From contig OU696592.1 of the NCBI GenBank assembly GCA_916048095.2, positions 1,076,626 through 1,140,625 on the forward strand: a DNA stretch of 64,000 bases, in the 5' to 3' direction. The position numbers and the translations under genes are program-made. Numbering within the stretch: the stretch's first letter is position 1; each line of letters opens with the position of its first letter. The stretch comes from Sacculina carcini. Lineage: Eukaryota > Arthropoda > Thecostraca > Sacculinidae. The notes below the pieces were generated by a model. It searched no databases, was not told the DNA's origin, and saw nothing but the letters and a program-made list of their open reading frames with translations. This document shows positions 11,509-24,207 of this stretch, piece by piece.

Positions 11509-12014
11509 TAATGCAGTGTCTTGTATCATGTGCGTTTTAATTTAGCGATGTATTGCGATTGTAAAGATGACGCACCAATTCAAGTATGTGTTGTGATGTG
11601 TATCGTATGATTGTGACTTGGACCAATCAGAGGAAGGCACGCATGACAGTGTGGTGTATCATGTTTTGCATTGTTTGTATGTGAATGTGTGTGTGTGTGT
11701 GTGGAATCTTCTGTGCTGGTGCATATGCGAGTGTGTGTTTTCCTCTGCGTGCACGTATGGCTTGCACTGCCCGACGCGTGCATTCCAAAAAAGGTGCAGC
11801 GCAACCTGGCAGTGCTTGCAGCGTCAGCTGACAGATCCGATTACACGAATGATATCATATGGCGTGTATCACTGATAGACTCGGTGAGCGGTGTGAGAAG
11901 TTATGACTGGACGTGTCTGCATTTTTGTGTGTGTGTATTACTTCGTGTTATATTTTTGTCTTCAATATAGTGTCCATATTCAGTGAGATGTTACCATTCG
12001 CGGAGTAACGCCAC
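11509..12014 (+). mobile_element. 3' LTR of the Gypsy fossil
   Basis: It begins just after a polypurine-like tract and ends near AGTAACGCCACA. The first 130 bases recur at 18107-18245, consistent with a second LTR of the same family. It includes a (TG)n run at 11685-11703. Confidence 0.6.
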
Positions 12015-12016
12015 AT

Positions 12017-12636
12017 AGTATTGATTTTATTTTTGTTTCCTAATTTCTAGTCAGTGTGGTTCACGAGCGGCGTGAAATGATCAAAGTTGGCAGAAACGCC
12101 CATCCCCAGACAACAGCAATAACTACAAGCTGCATTGAACCAGCACATTGCACGTCTGAGCTGCAACATTTTGACGTTATATACTGAGTGGTAGCATAAT
12201 TCTGGCGACCTTGAATCGCAATCATGATTTCACCATGTCTTGAGCGAGTTTCAAGTGGCATTACGTGTATTGAAATCATCACTGAAACAGTATAATAATC
12301 GCCACCAAACGATAACATGTGATAGCATAGTGTGAAACTAATCGACTGACACCAAACATAGTGCAGGAAACAGTGCAACAAGCAAATGCAACAAAACATG
12401 TGCTTAATTCAGCCGAACAATTTCCCAGCGTGCACTACCAGCTCAATAGATTGAAGTAGACGTCAACAATCACCCAAATTGCAGATACTGAGCCAAGAAC
12501 AAGCTGAAAAAGAAAAAATCGCGCCACTGGGCGCGGCTGCAAGTGGTTTCCGCCAGGCGCCGCCACGGACACTGGCTGCGGCATCTGGCGTGTTTGTATG
12601 TGTGTGTGTGTATTTCTGTATGAGGCAATGGTCAGT
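12017..12636 (+). repeat. 1.34 kb repeat, copy 2, left part
   Basis: About 98% like 9016-9635 by eye. It begins at the last base of the Gypsy LTR and is interrupted by a 3 kb insertion at about 12637. Confidence 0.85.
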
Positions 12637-12981
12637 AGGGCTGGGCAAGAATCGGATTTCTGAGAATCGTCAGAATCGATTTTAACCGACAGCAGAATCG
12701 TCAGAATCGAGTCTAGAATCGAGTCTGATGTGTAACCAGGGGAATCTCCCAACATCCCGCACAATGGTTATACGCATACAAAGCGAAATACAGTTGCTCC
12801 AGTTAGGTGTGTTTGGGTTCGAGCAAATGATAGGATATACTAAATAGCTATCGAAAACCTAATTAAATTTCTTGTCGCGTGCTAAAATCGCATTGAAACA
12901 AACGATGGTTGAACGATTTTATTGAGCGTGCGTGCTGTGGATGTCGGTGTGTTTTGTGTGTGTTCGTGCACAATGGACAGT

Positions 12982-13180
12982 CACTGGCGGATCCAGGGGT
13001 TCAGGGGGATGAAGAGCTCATTAAGAGGTCAAAATATGTTTTGTGTAGACTTTGTTTATATAAGCATTATTGCAAATACGTTGCATAATGATACATGTAC
13101 ATGAATGACAGCCCCCAAGGTTTAGCTCCCCCCTAAAATAATTCAGTTTCTCACAACATTGCGCCCTGTATCCGCTACTG
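12982..13180. mobile_element. Small hAT-like MITE
   Basis: Ends CACTGGCGGATCCAGGG and CCCTGTATCCGCTACTG are inverted copies with mismatches. They match the CAGTGGCG-type ends of the MITEs at 43.5, 44.3 and 59.7 kb. No clear target duplication is seen. Confidence 0.6.
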
Positions 13181-13203
13181 TTAACAATGTGGTGCGTAGG
13201 ATC

Positions 13204-13231
13204 AACGCCACCTAGTAGTCTAGGTGGCGTT
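13204..13231. repeat. Perfect 12-bp inverted repeat
   Basis: AACGCCACCTAG, a four-base loop, then its exact complement. The arm resembles the AACGCCACA end of the Gypsy LTR at 12014, so it may be two LTR ends meeting head to head. Confidence 0.7.
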
Positions 13232-14384
13232 GGTTGCACGTGTGTTGTAAATCGTGAAGTGCGCGATGTGTCGGTAGTTGGAGTGTCTGGTGTATCAGCT
13301 CGCCTCTGATTGGCTGAGGTATGTCGTAATGTGTGTATGCGTGTGCGCATGTGTCCTTGCTTTGTCTTCGAGCATCGCACGGAGTCAGTTTGCTCAACAA
13401 ACTTTGTTTTCCAGTGTCGTTTGTAGTGTAGTGTTTCTTGTATGTGTCTGTAGGCGCACGTGGAACAGCAATGAATCTTTCTATTAGCAATTGAATCAAT
13501 CTTTCAATTGTTATCAATCGTTTCGCTGCATAAGCCGTTCTCATGAATCTCCGCTGAGTCACAAATATGACAAATTGCGCTCGCAGTGAAGAAAACTGCG
13601 ACCGAATTGGCTAATTTGTCATATCCATGATTGCCTCCATTTTCATATTGCAATTTCTCAACTGGATTCGATAATTTTTGGTTTGACACAAATTTCGTCT
13701 TGCGCCACCTCATGACCCTACCAGCGGTGTGTACGTCGATTTCTTTGTTTGTCTGTGTGTCATGTTTGTCCGCGTCATTGTGTTTGTTGTTGGACCATGT
13801 GTGCGTGAACTTTTTTGTACGCGTGTCTGGTTCGTCCTGCCCTGTTGTGTCTGTGAGTGTGAATACAGTCGGTCCATAGCATTCACGTTCACTTACACGT
13901 TGTTCAGTATTATACAAGCCAATTATGTAGCTTCGTAACAAGCCAAATCAACGAGTGCAGATGCGGTACAACAAACAATAACTGAAAACTCGGTCTTAGT
14001 CAAGTGCGCAAATTAAATACACAAAATTAAGCATGACTCAATAGAAACAGCAACCAACAATACATATAAATATTAATAAATGAATCACTACACTACACTG
14101 AAACATGTATTTATTTGTATATTTAATTCATTTTGAACATTCGCTGTTGAATTATGTTTCACATGCTTCAACTTTCACTTTCTTGTCTTAAGAGGAAATT
14201 AAGGTTGTTATGAAATTTGTTATGACTTTGATTGAAGTCAAACATAGTTGTAAAAGTATATGTCAAATAATGTGTATAATTATGTGTATAGTGACAAAAC
14301 TGGAAAATTACCCTAATACACCAATAGTAACATTCTAATACCAGATAGTAACATTTTAAACCTGCAATATAACAACTTGAATAA

Positions 14385-14665
14385 TGAGCGAAGTCGAGTC
14401 TGGCCAGAGTCGATTTTGAGCGAATCGAATCTGGGCGGATTCGAGTCTGGCCAGAGTCGATTCTGTGAATCGAACCTGGGCGGATTCGAATCTGGCCAGA
14501 GTCGATTCTGAGATTCGAATCTGGGCGGATTCGAATCTGGCCTGAGTCGATTCTGTGATTCGAATCTGGGCGGAGTCGAGTCTGGCCAGAGTCGATTCTG
14601 TGAATCGAACCTTGGCGAATTCGAATATGTCCAGAGTCGATTCTGTGATTCGAATCTGGGCGGAT
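14385..14665. repeat. Tandem array of about 58-bp units
   Basis: About five units built from GGCCAGAGTCGATTCTG and GATTCGAATCTGGGCGGA. The same words occur at both ends of the enclosing 3 kb insertion, which suggests the array grew from the element's terminal sequence. Confidence 0.75.
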
Positions 14666-15009
14666 GGACGATATATCTTATTGAATATTTTATTCACTGT
14701 TCATTGTTTCAAATTGAGTTTTTTATATTGAATTTTCTATTGTTCGGTTGTTGTTTTTATTCTTGGTTGCTGTTATGGATCAAATCATGTTTTTATTTAT
14801 CTGTTGGTAGCTGTTGCTTGTTATATATTGACTTATATATTAATATTTATTCCTACCTATTCATATTTATTGTTTGATATTTATTGAATAATACATTTAC
14901 TTGCTGTGGATAGTTTGTGGATAGTGGAGGAGTTTAGGTGAAATGAAACAACGTAGTGATCCTATCCAGATCTTTCCAGATCTTTCCAGATCTTTTGGGC
15001 GCTTCCGGT

Positions 15010-15096
15010 ACATGGGAGTCACCGCAGGGTGGTAATAGTGCTTGCACTCATCCCATGCTACTGGATTTGCCTGTGATTAATAATAATACTAATTTT
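15010..15096 (+). repeat. Retroposon tail with TAA repeats
   Basis: CTCATCCCATGCTACTGGAT, then TTTGCCTGTGATTAATAAT. A matching tail is found at 34915-34978, ending in (TAA)n. Confidence 0.55.
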
Positions 15097-15673
15097 AGCG
15101 TACCGAAATGGAGTACCCCAATAACACCGAGAGCAGTACCCCCAATAAATATGTGTTGACTATAAAACCTCGGGTGTAGGTACAGCCGCTATATATATCA
15201 CATTTCCATCCGTGTATTCATATGCTGGAATATACCAACACGGTTGTTATTAACGATTATCAGCCTAAAATCATGGCACATCCATAATACAAAGTTCAAC
15301 ACTAACAGCGTGGGCGGATCTACTGACACTGTTCAATCGAGTCATCCCACACACACGCACACACACATACACACAGACACTCGCACACAATCACACATAT
15401 ATATCCATGTATATGCATTGATGACTGCTATTGTCATCTAGTGGTGCAGCGGTCAAACTCTAGCCAGTCGCAGTGTTAATACAGTATATCCCGGTAAAAT
15501 TAAATTAATTTAATACTAAACGAAGTTTTATTCATATGCATTCTTCGATTTTAGTGTTTTGTTAGAGTGAATCTTCAAATAGTCCACCAAGAAAATGTCA
15601 GAATCGATCTTGACGAATCAGACTCCATTCTGCAGCCCGGCGACTAGAATCGTCAGAATCGATTTTGGAGTAA

Positions 15674-16400
15674 ACTCAAATAAACTCTCTTGGTAGTACT
15701 GTGTTTCACCGGTGTAGCGAGGCGGCGCGATGCCTAACATCTCAGCATTGCGCCGCCTAACGACTCCGCTTCAGCACTACCAGCTCATTAGATTGAATTG
15801 TTCGTCAATAATCACCCAAATTGCACATGCTAAGGCCAGAACAGTCTGAAAAAGAAAAAAGTCGGCTTCGTTAAACGAATAAGCAGTGTCAATATGTTTC
15901 CGTGGCAATTATTTCTCCAAGTATTTAGTTTCAACCAGTTATCAATGCAAAAAAAACATTAAAAAACTAGACTATCACCTCACAGCCAGATTCACTCACT
16001 GAGTTCCCTCACAGCTATCACCTCACACTTTGATCCAAATATCTTTGATTCTTTGATTTGATTCAGCGAAATTCCATGAAGAATACTGATATCAGGTTGA
16101 TACATTTTTCTTTATGACTTCATTGTCTGCTATTGGTTAGGCCAGATACATCGGAGCAAAACGTATAGCTGTTGAAAAAGATATACTCACTCCGGTAATT
16201 TCAACACAGAGAATTATTATAGATTCTGTATCCATTATCGATGCTACTACGAATCAGAATACAAATAGTCCGAACAAATGCACCGCACTGAAATGTCTGG
16301 CAAGCGCAATGATTCTGACCAGCGTGCTGCACGAAGGAAGCACACCTTACTATATACTGCCATCTAGCAGGAAAAAGCGTCAGTGCTTGCGTGCTTGCTG
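15674..16400 (+). repeat. 1.34 kb repeat, copy 2, right part
   Basis: Nearly identical to 9640-10356. It ends at GCGTGCTTGC, the same point at which copy 1 meets the Gypsy fossil. Confidence 0.85.
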
Positions 16401-16956
16401 GCTGGTGTGCTTTTGTTAGAACAAACGTATTTCCAAGAACGTACACACTCAAATAATTATCATATACAGTCGATCCTTCAAACAGCGCACCTTCAAATAT
16501 GGGAATAATCCAAATAGCTGATTAGTTTCCCGGCCACAATATATAGACTATAATATTATAGTGCTCGTTGTCACTGGTAAGTCAAATCGAAGGGCAATAT
16601 TGGTGGCGCACAGGCTATGCTATGGGGGCATGTTTTGTAACAATGATTAGTAAGTTTTCAAATATTCACGTCTTTGGCATTTGGAACAATGATTGTTTTG
16701 TTAAATTATTTTCTATATGCAGCATATTTGTACATTTTGAATATTATTGTGACACACCAATAGCTAATTGGAATGCGAAAAGTCCCGGGTGTTTTGTGAG
16801 TTTGCTTGTGCAATTTTACAGTTCAATTATCCCAGTGCGTATCAGGATTTTCATGTTTGGCCGACCGACGCTTTTTGTCAAAAGCGCGAATATAATTCGG
16901 CCCTTTTTGGATTTCATCATTAGCGATCATTGCCATTTTTCCATTGTTTTCTATAG
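16401..16956. other. Non-coding stretch with a Tigger-like terminus
   Basis: No gene. Around 16465 the sequence TACAGTCGATCCTTCAAA resembles pogo/Tigger-like ends that recur near 43370 and 61580. Confidence 0.35.
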
Positions 16957-17433
16957 CAGTGTTTCTCAACGTTGGTCATATGGCCTCTTGAATGGGATGG
17001 CCATGGGATTTTTTCAGGAGTCATAAGACCAAGTTCAAAAAATGTGGGCCACCATGTTTTCTCACGCACCACGAAATGTGTATGTTTAAAAATGTATTAC
17101 TGTGTTATTATTGTCGATGTACGTTCCGATGGAGTGATCCCCCGCTACATAGAGAGCCCCGGTGTTTGCCTGGCGCGTGTACTTGATCCTCGGACGTCCG
17201 TGTGCTTTTAAGCTAACCCCACCTGTACGTGCGGTCATGGCGTTGTCTGGGTGGTCGGTGGAAATAGTCACCGGCGTACTTGAGCTAATCAGCTGGAGAA
17301 GCCGCGACGCGACGATCCATGTGTGTATGAGGCCCCAATGATTTCTAGAAAGGCACTGACTGTTTCTGAGAGGCCACAAGGACTCGTATTTTGTTGAAGG
17401 GATCATGACCAAAAATAAGGTTGAGAAACACTT
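16957..17433. mobile_element. hAT-type MITE (CAGTGTTTCTCAAC ends)
   Basis: The left end CAGTGTTTCTCAACGTTGG and right end AGGTTGAGAAACACT are inverted copies, the classic hAT terminal motif. The 477-base body has no transposase. The flanks (TTCTATAG and TTCTAAGA) match only partly, so the target duplication is decayed. Confidence 0.7.
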
Positions 17434-18106
17434 TTCTAAGAGCCTTGCTCGATGCACAATGCTGCCATTTCATACTTTGTATATTTGTTTTAAATTATTA
17501 TTGTGAAAAATGTGGAAATAAACTAGACAAGTACATACACACACATACACATATGCACGCACACACTAGTGCCAACGCACTCACACAACACACAAGCAAG
17601 GGCAGTACCAGTGTCAGACGATGAGTGTGAGCAAACGACCACTTGTCTATACACACCATGCTATTGGTGTGCATGTTTTGGGTGTTTGTGAACAATCTTG
17701 TTTTCGTTTGAACTAATTGCGCTTGTAGGTATTTTTCATTTGATGGGCTTACTCAATATTGCGTGGATGTTGATAATCAAGGTGCAGGGAGAGTGTAGTC
17801 ATGCGATTTTATATCGTTCACGCCATTTTCCCATCTCACATGATTAATTTATTTTAGTCTTATAATAAATTGTTAAAATATGCATGAAAAATGTTTAGGC
17901 TATAGTTATTGCCTATATATGTGGATTTAAGCATTTATAACACGTTATACCCTAAGGAATCAAAATTAAGCCTATTGATGGGCGAATGAGTTACCTAGTA
18001 GCCATCTGTTGTGTAGTTATTGTAAATAATCTTTCTTTCACTATTGTGTGTTTGTCATCGATCACTATTTTCATTGCCTATTTTTTCTGTTATCTTTTGC
18101 GTCTGT
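17434..18106. other. Non-coding stretch
   Basis: CA-rich microsatellite at 17530-17590; otherwise nothing recognisable. Confidence 0.3.
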
Positions 18107-18382
18107 AGTGACTTGTATCATGTGCGTTTTAATTTAGCGATGTATTGCGATTGTAAAGATGACGCACCAATTCAAGTATGTGTTGTGATGTGTATCGTAC
18201 GATTGTGACTTGGACCAATCAGAGGAAGGGACGCATGACAGCAAGGTACAATCGGGGTCAGGCTAGAGAGTCAAATCAGTCTAGGTGTAGGTCTCGTTCA
18301 GTTAACTTGTCTGTGTTTTCAATATACGTGTGAGTCAAGCCACATTGGCTCAAATTGGAACGCCGTCGCTCCGACACTACAA
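18107..18382 (+). mobile_element. Second LTR-like copy of the Gypsy family
   Basis: The first 130 bases match 11519-11650 closely. The remainder (AGTCTAGGTGTAGGTCT through CGTCGCTCCGACACTAC) is partly repeated at 18754-18853. It looks like a solo or decayed LTR. Confidence 0.55.
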
Positions 18383-18753
18383 TTTGTGACTGAAACACGT
18401 CATTGTATGTTATATCGGCAGCATGTGGCTGGAAAAACCGGCAAGTGGTAGCAATCATGCCCTACGCACGTGATCTTTGGAACTTTTCACCTGAATGCAT
18501 GTGATTCAGTGATGTTGGAATATTTTGCTGGAGTGTTCTGGTCTATTGTTGGCATGTTGTGAAAAAACCAAGGTTGAATGTTGCATGCTGTATGGGGGCG
18601 TCGCTGCATTGCAAATGCATTAAATCAGAATTGAAAATGATGCAAACTCCGTGCGTCAGCACTTTCAATACAAAATGCACATGATTCACACACGCACATA
18701 TACATACACACACGCACTCACGCACTCACTGGCATGGAATCTTGCGTGATCGA

Positions 18754-18853
18754 GGTCAGGCTATAGAGTCAGATCAGTCTAGGTGTAGGTCTAGTCTAGG
18801 TCTAGGTGTGAGCCACATTTCAGATTCGCTCGCCGTCGCTCCGACACTACAAA
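18754..18853 (+). repeat. Partial duplicate of the LTR-like segment
   Basis: Shares GTCAGGCTATAGAGTCAGA-like and CGTCGCTCCGACACTAC blocks with 18255-18382, with an added GTCTAG microrepeat. Confidence 0.55.
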
Positions 18854-19980
18854 ATCCTAATATTGTTCTTACGGTACTGTGCTGCACTTCTAGGTAAAGT
18901 ACAGCTTTGCATTTAATTCTTTAGTTAATCATTATTTAAGACAGCAAACAAACAATTATTCAAGACAGACAGCAGGGTTTGAAAAACGCTTTTTCAGTTA
19001 AAAATCTAAAACTCTTTAAAAAACAATTGGCATAAATTTTATGGCTTTTTACACAAAACATTTTTGCCTCCAGAAATAATCTACATTGATGATGATAACT
19101 TTACGTACTGTGATGCTTAAAATTATATCTTAAACATAATTTATTTCGACAGATCAACTATTTGCAAGCATAAGAGGGCAAAAACTACAAATATACACAC
19201 AAACTTAGTGCCCCTAATGAGACTACGAATATAAGCGGATCACATTATTCAGAATGGCAATACTGACCAGAAAAGCGTGCATTTATTCCGTGTGGGAAAA
19301 TATCGACTGATTGAATATATTCAATGTGTGTAGTGTTGTCCAATAGGCACACAACAAGCCTACACACACAGCTATCGTTCATCACCATATTTGGAAGTGT
19401 TCATCGTGTCACCCAGTGTTCAGTGTATGTATTGTGTATGCGTGTATGTGTGTATGTCACAACTGTGACCCTTGTTACAGTCAGTCTGATGCTAGCCTCG
19501 CTTGGGTGTGCTTCAATATAACCACTCGGGTGTTCTGTGTGTTTCTCGCCAATCAGAGGCGACACAAGAACATTACAATGTGCAAAAGGTATTTGAAAAC
19601 AAATAACTACGTTAAAAATCAATACCCGTAAGACCGGTCCCAAAAAACAGGTAAATAATGAAAAACCACTTGATATAATTTGTTTCAACTTGCCTTGTTC
19701 TGCTGACAATTTTTTCAAACTCTCTACATCTATGAAAACCGTCTCTGAAAAAAATTGATTTTGAAAAAACACTGGTTTGAAAAACAGTTAAATCAAGCGA
19801 TTTAACAAGCCGCTTATAACAGCAGGCTACTGGATATACAAAAGATATTTGAACATACATCAAACAAATCTATCTTTCATAGAGCCTGTTTGAAAAAAGC
19901 ATTGTTTTATTAAAAACATTAGCCTAGAAACGTTTGTTAAAAACACTTGACTAACCAATTAACTCGTCTTGTTGATGTGT
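18854..19980. other. Gene-free stretch
   Basis: AT-rich with a TG run near 19430-19460. No supported gene. Weak palindromic AAAAACA/TGTTTTT words between 19590 and 19950 do not form a clear element. Confidence 0.3.
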
Positions 19981-20007
19981 TGATGTCGTGTTGATGCTCT
20001 AACTCCA

Positions 20008-23000
20008 TTGACGATGGCGGCGACGTCCTATGCGATCTGTCACCTATCGGTTGATGTCGGGATCTGTTGCGACTTGTGTGATGAATGGTACCACAGTGAT
20101 TGTATAAAAATGTCTGCATCCACCCTCAATGAGATTGGCAGAGCTCACGCCAACTGGCATTGTGATCGCTGTCAAGTCAAGTTCAAGACCTTCAAAGGTT
20201 TGGATGCAAACAGCGAACTGTTAAAGCCGCTACTGGCAGCTATCGATGAGCGTGTCAAGTCCACACTTGAGACTGCTGTCGGCAAATCGTTGATGACTAC
20301 GGCTCCTGTTGACACACAGTCGAGTCAGAACTCCACGTCCGCCTCTCTAAAGTCGAAGCTCTCATACACACTGGTGGTGAGGTCCAGCAACAATGATCCG
20401 GCTTCTGCTGCCACTCTGAAGCCTCTGCTTTCTTCTGTGCCGGTATCCTCATCGCATTTTTCCGGACGCGGTGCGGCTGTTATCATGTGCGACACTGCTC
20501 ACCACGTTCAACTCGCTGCCGAAGCTATCAAGACCAAGCCGACTTTGACAGCTACCCAGCAGTCGCCGTCACTGCAACCAAAAATCACAGTGGTCAACGT
20601 CCCGCCGAACTCGACACCGGATGATCTGATGACGTCAATTCAAGCGAAGAACTCGTTCGTCGCTGCATTCTCCGGGTCCCAGCTCCGCGTTATGTTCATC
20701 ACAAAGTCTAGGTCTGGCTCCCACGCCGTTCTGGCCGTGTCTCCTAACGTGCGCGCACTGATCAGAACGGCAGGCGATCGACTCTTCATCGACCTGGGCT
20801 GTTACCGCGTCTACGACCGGTACTGGGTGTCACGCTGGGGTTGATGTGCCGGTCTGGGGCACAAGAAAGATCGCTGTCCGACACAAAATCGTGTCACTTG
20901 CGGTTATTGCGCCGGCGAACACTACTCAACTGATTGCCCGGACAAAAGTCGAACTCGCTGTACAAACTGTATCCATCACAAACGCCCACACACACATTCA
21001 TCCTTCTCCTCTGATTGCCCGTCCTTCCTCGCTGTCCGCCAATCTATTCAGGCTCGAACCATGACCTCATGGCCAGCCGATTACAAATCAACCACCAGGA
21101 ATCTGCCGTCAACTAACAATTATGCACAGCTCAGACTGCAATCCACTATTAATTCTGCTCAAACTACCGCCACCCTTACCCAATGACTATCACCTAATGT
21201 TTCTCCTCTGTCTCCCCCTCTACATTCCCGCTCACATCCAGTTCAATTTGGATTGATAAACATTCGTTCCGCGCGCAACAAAGCATCCTATATATCTGAA
21301 ATTCTCATGGACCAACACATTTGTATCCTTTTCCTAATCGAAACGTGGCTCTTCGATTCCGATATCCTGTCTTCCACAGCCCAACTGCCTTCATCATTCC
21401 ACCTAATACATTCCAGTCGCTCTTCCTCCTCTTCACTCAAATCCCACGGGGGTGGGGTGGTTGCTGTAGTTCATTCTTCACTATCTGTCACCCGTGTCCC
21501 TAACATATCTTTCTCTTCCGTGTCATTCGAATATCTCGCACTCTCTGTTTCTATCCCAGCGTCTTCGAGATTAGGCATACTTGTTATTTATCGCCGGCAC
21601 TACCCACTTATTTATTCATGATTTCGAGGCGCTTGTCTCCATTTTCTCCTCTCATTTTTCCCACAATTTTATCGTGGTAGGCGATTTTAACTTTTGGGTA
21701 GATAGCCCGTCTCGCCAGCCTTATGCCAGAGACTTTATTTCACTCCTTGAATCCACTGACTTAACCTGTTTGAACTCATCTCCTACCCACTTATTCGGTC
21801 ACACTCTTGACCTCTTACTTACACCATCCGACGTCACCAGTCTCATTTCGCTACCTTTTACTTTCCCACCTGATTCACACTATTCCGATCACAGCCTAAT
21901 TGCAGCATCTTTATCTATTGCATCTCTCTCTCGCCCCTCATCCAAATCAATTACTGTCCGCAAATACAATAAGTTTGATTCGACCATCTTCCATCGATTG
22001 GTTCATTCACTTCTTTCTCCTTTATCATATCTTCTGCTTCCTCCTACACTTGTGCCAGAGCATATCAACAATGCCCTCTCAACTATTAATGACACTATCT
22101 TTCCTGCGCATGTAATTCGTATCCGCTCGTCTAACCCCCCCAGCCCCTGGCTTAATCGTGAGCTACGTAAACTTAGATCTGCTTGCCGCTCTAAGGAGCG
22201 ACTATGGCGTCGCTACCGCTCTCATTCATCTTGGGCTGACTTCTGTTCTGCACGCCGACGGTTTTTAACGTCCAATGCCGAGGCCAAGTCAAATTACTTT
22301 TGTCTACATCTATCTTCTTCTTCGTCAACTGCTCACCGCTGGTCAACATTGCGATCTATCACCGGCCGCTCATCCAACTCTCACTGTCCCATTCCTGCTT
22401 CTTCCATGGCCTCATTTTTCTCTGATAAAGTGACTACTGCTCTTTCGAAACTCCCAGTATCCAACACTCCTCTCACCCACACTCATTCAGCTCATTCATG
22501 TTCAGCATTTTCCCAAGTCCGCCTTTCCGAGACATACCGCTACATCGTCAAACTCAAATCCTGCAAATGCCCTTCAGACCCGATAAATTTTTCCGCTCTC
22601 TCTGACTCAATCTATACGCTTGTACCAATTTTCACCCATCTGATAAATTCCTCTTTCTTACATGGTGAATTTCTCGGTTCTAAACATGCACTGATTTCTC
22701 CAATACTAAAAAACCGTCTCTCGATATAACCTCTCCTGCTCACTATCGGCCTGTTTCACTCCTTACTTTTCAATCCAAATTAATCGAAGCAGCCATCCTG
22801 GAACAGCTGCGCCCGCACATCAATTCTATACTTGACCCACTCCAATCCGGATTCGTGCCACGCCATTCCGCAGAGACTTTACTCCTTTCCTTAATTTCTG
22901 ACGTATTTTCTCATTTCTCCTTCAAAAATACTGTGCTCTTCATATAATTAGATTTCTCGTCCGCATTCGACTTAGTGAATCACAGTATCCTACGCAAGGA

Positions 23001-24207
23001 TTTGCAGGTAGCAGGCATTAGTTCAACAGCACTTTCAATCATTTCTTCATTTCTTTCCGACTGTTCCTACGCAGTTCGCTGTAACGGCGGTACGTCCTCG
23101 TCTGTTCCTCTAAACTCAGGTGTACCACAGGGATCACTGTTAGGTCCAACCCTTTTTAATTTATGTCTCTTCTCTATGTCCTATTCTGCGTGACCACTCT
23201 GTGTCATTCCATATTTACGCAGATGATGTGCAAATCTATTTTCCTCTACGTTCTTCTTCACCTTCTCTTGTCCCTAACATACTCGCTGATGGGCCTGGGC
23301 CGCTTCTCGTGACCTCCTGTTGAATCCCGAGAAAACGCAATACTTGGTTTTTCATCCCCCCTCCATCTCTCCTCCGGTTCTCAGTCTGCCCTTTCTTCAC
23401 AAATTCGGAACCGCGGCGTTATTGTCGATTCCTCCCTCACTTTTTGCCGCCACATCATCAATACCCAGCGTACTTGCCAACACCTTATTCGCCAATTTTA
23501 CCCCATTCGACCTCTTCTGGACTACCACTCAGCGCTCCTCCTCATCCAAGCTCACATTCTTTCCCGCATAGACTACTGCAATTCTTTATTTTTCCACCTT
23601 CCATACAAAACTGTTCGTCGTCTTGATTCCGTCCTTAACCAATCTTGTCGTTTCATATTTCGCCTTCCACCACGCACTCCTACTTCTCAATACATCCATA
23701 AACTCCACTGGCTTTCTGCTATCAATCGAATAAAATACAAACTGTGCTGTCTCGTCTACAAAATCCTCCATTCTTCATCTTCTCCCTCATATCTTCGCTC
23801 TCTGCTTCTGTCTAACAACAGACCCATTTCCCGACGTTCTCTTCCTCTCATCTGTCCAGCTGCTCTTAACCTCTCTCCCTGGTCTGCCAAATCCTTCTAT
23901 TTTTCAGCCCCGCGTATCTTTAACTCACTTCATTCTCACATTCGCGATTCTTCCTCATACGCGTCCTTCTCTTCTGCTCTTCATCGTCATCTCTCCCTCG
24001 CTGCAGCATCTGACCGCAATATCTTGTAAACATCTACTTCGTGTTACCTTATCTTGCCTATGCCCTCTCGTTTTAGCGTATACTTTTATTTTTGCTTGTG
24101 TGCACTTACATTTTATTTCTAGCTGATTTCTTTCTGGTCTCTTCGCGCCCTTGTATCATTCTGGCGCTATACAAAATACATGTTTGTTGTTGTTGTTGTT
24201 GTTGTTG
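20008..24207 (+). mobile_element. CR1/L2-type LINE, nearly full length, decayed
   Basis: ORF1 (from 20008) opens with a PHD-type C4HC3 finger (CCDLCDEWYHSDC, then WHCDRC). After a stop at 20842 and a change of frame it continues with zinc knuckles (CAGLGHKKDRC, CGYCAGEHYSTDC). ORF2 starts near 21253 with an exonuclease-type endonuclease (INIRSARNK, LFLIETWL, FIVVGDFN, YSDHSLI). The reverse transcriptase follows (YRPVSLL, LDFSSAFDLVNH, NSGVPQGSLLGP, YADDVQIYF). Frameshifts near 21600, 22730 and 23190-23330 and several stops make it inactive. It ends GGCGCTATACAAAATACATG plus (TTG)8. PHD-bearing ORF1 and a short simple-repeat tail fit the CR1/L2 superfamily; the clade is an inference. Confidence 0.9.

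Larger units (their letters stand above)
12637..15673. mobile_element. 3 kb composite insertion splitting repeat copy 2
   Basis: Comparison with the uninterrupted copy (around 9635) shows that this block is inserted. It starts TAGGGCTGGGCAAGAATCGG, a start resembling known hAT ends, and both ends carry the core AGAATCGTCAGAATCGATT in near-palindromic arrangement. Inside are a small MITE (12982-13180), a perfect hairpin (13204-13231) and a GATTCGAATCTGG tandem array (14385-14665). No transposase frame is recognisable. Confidence 0.6.
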
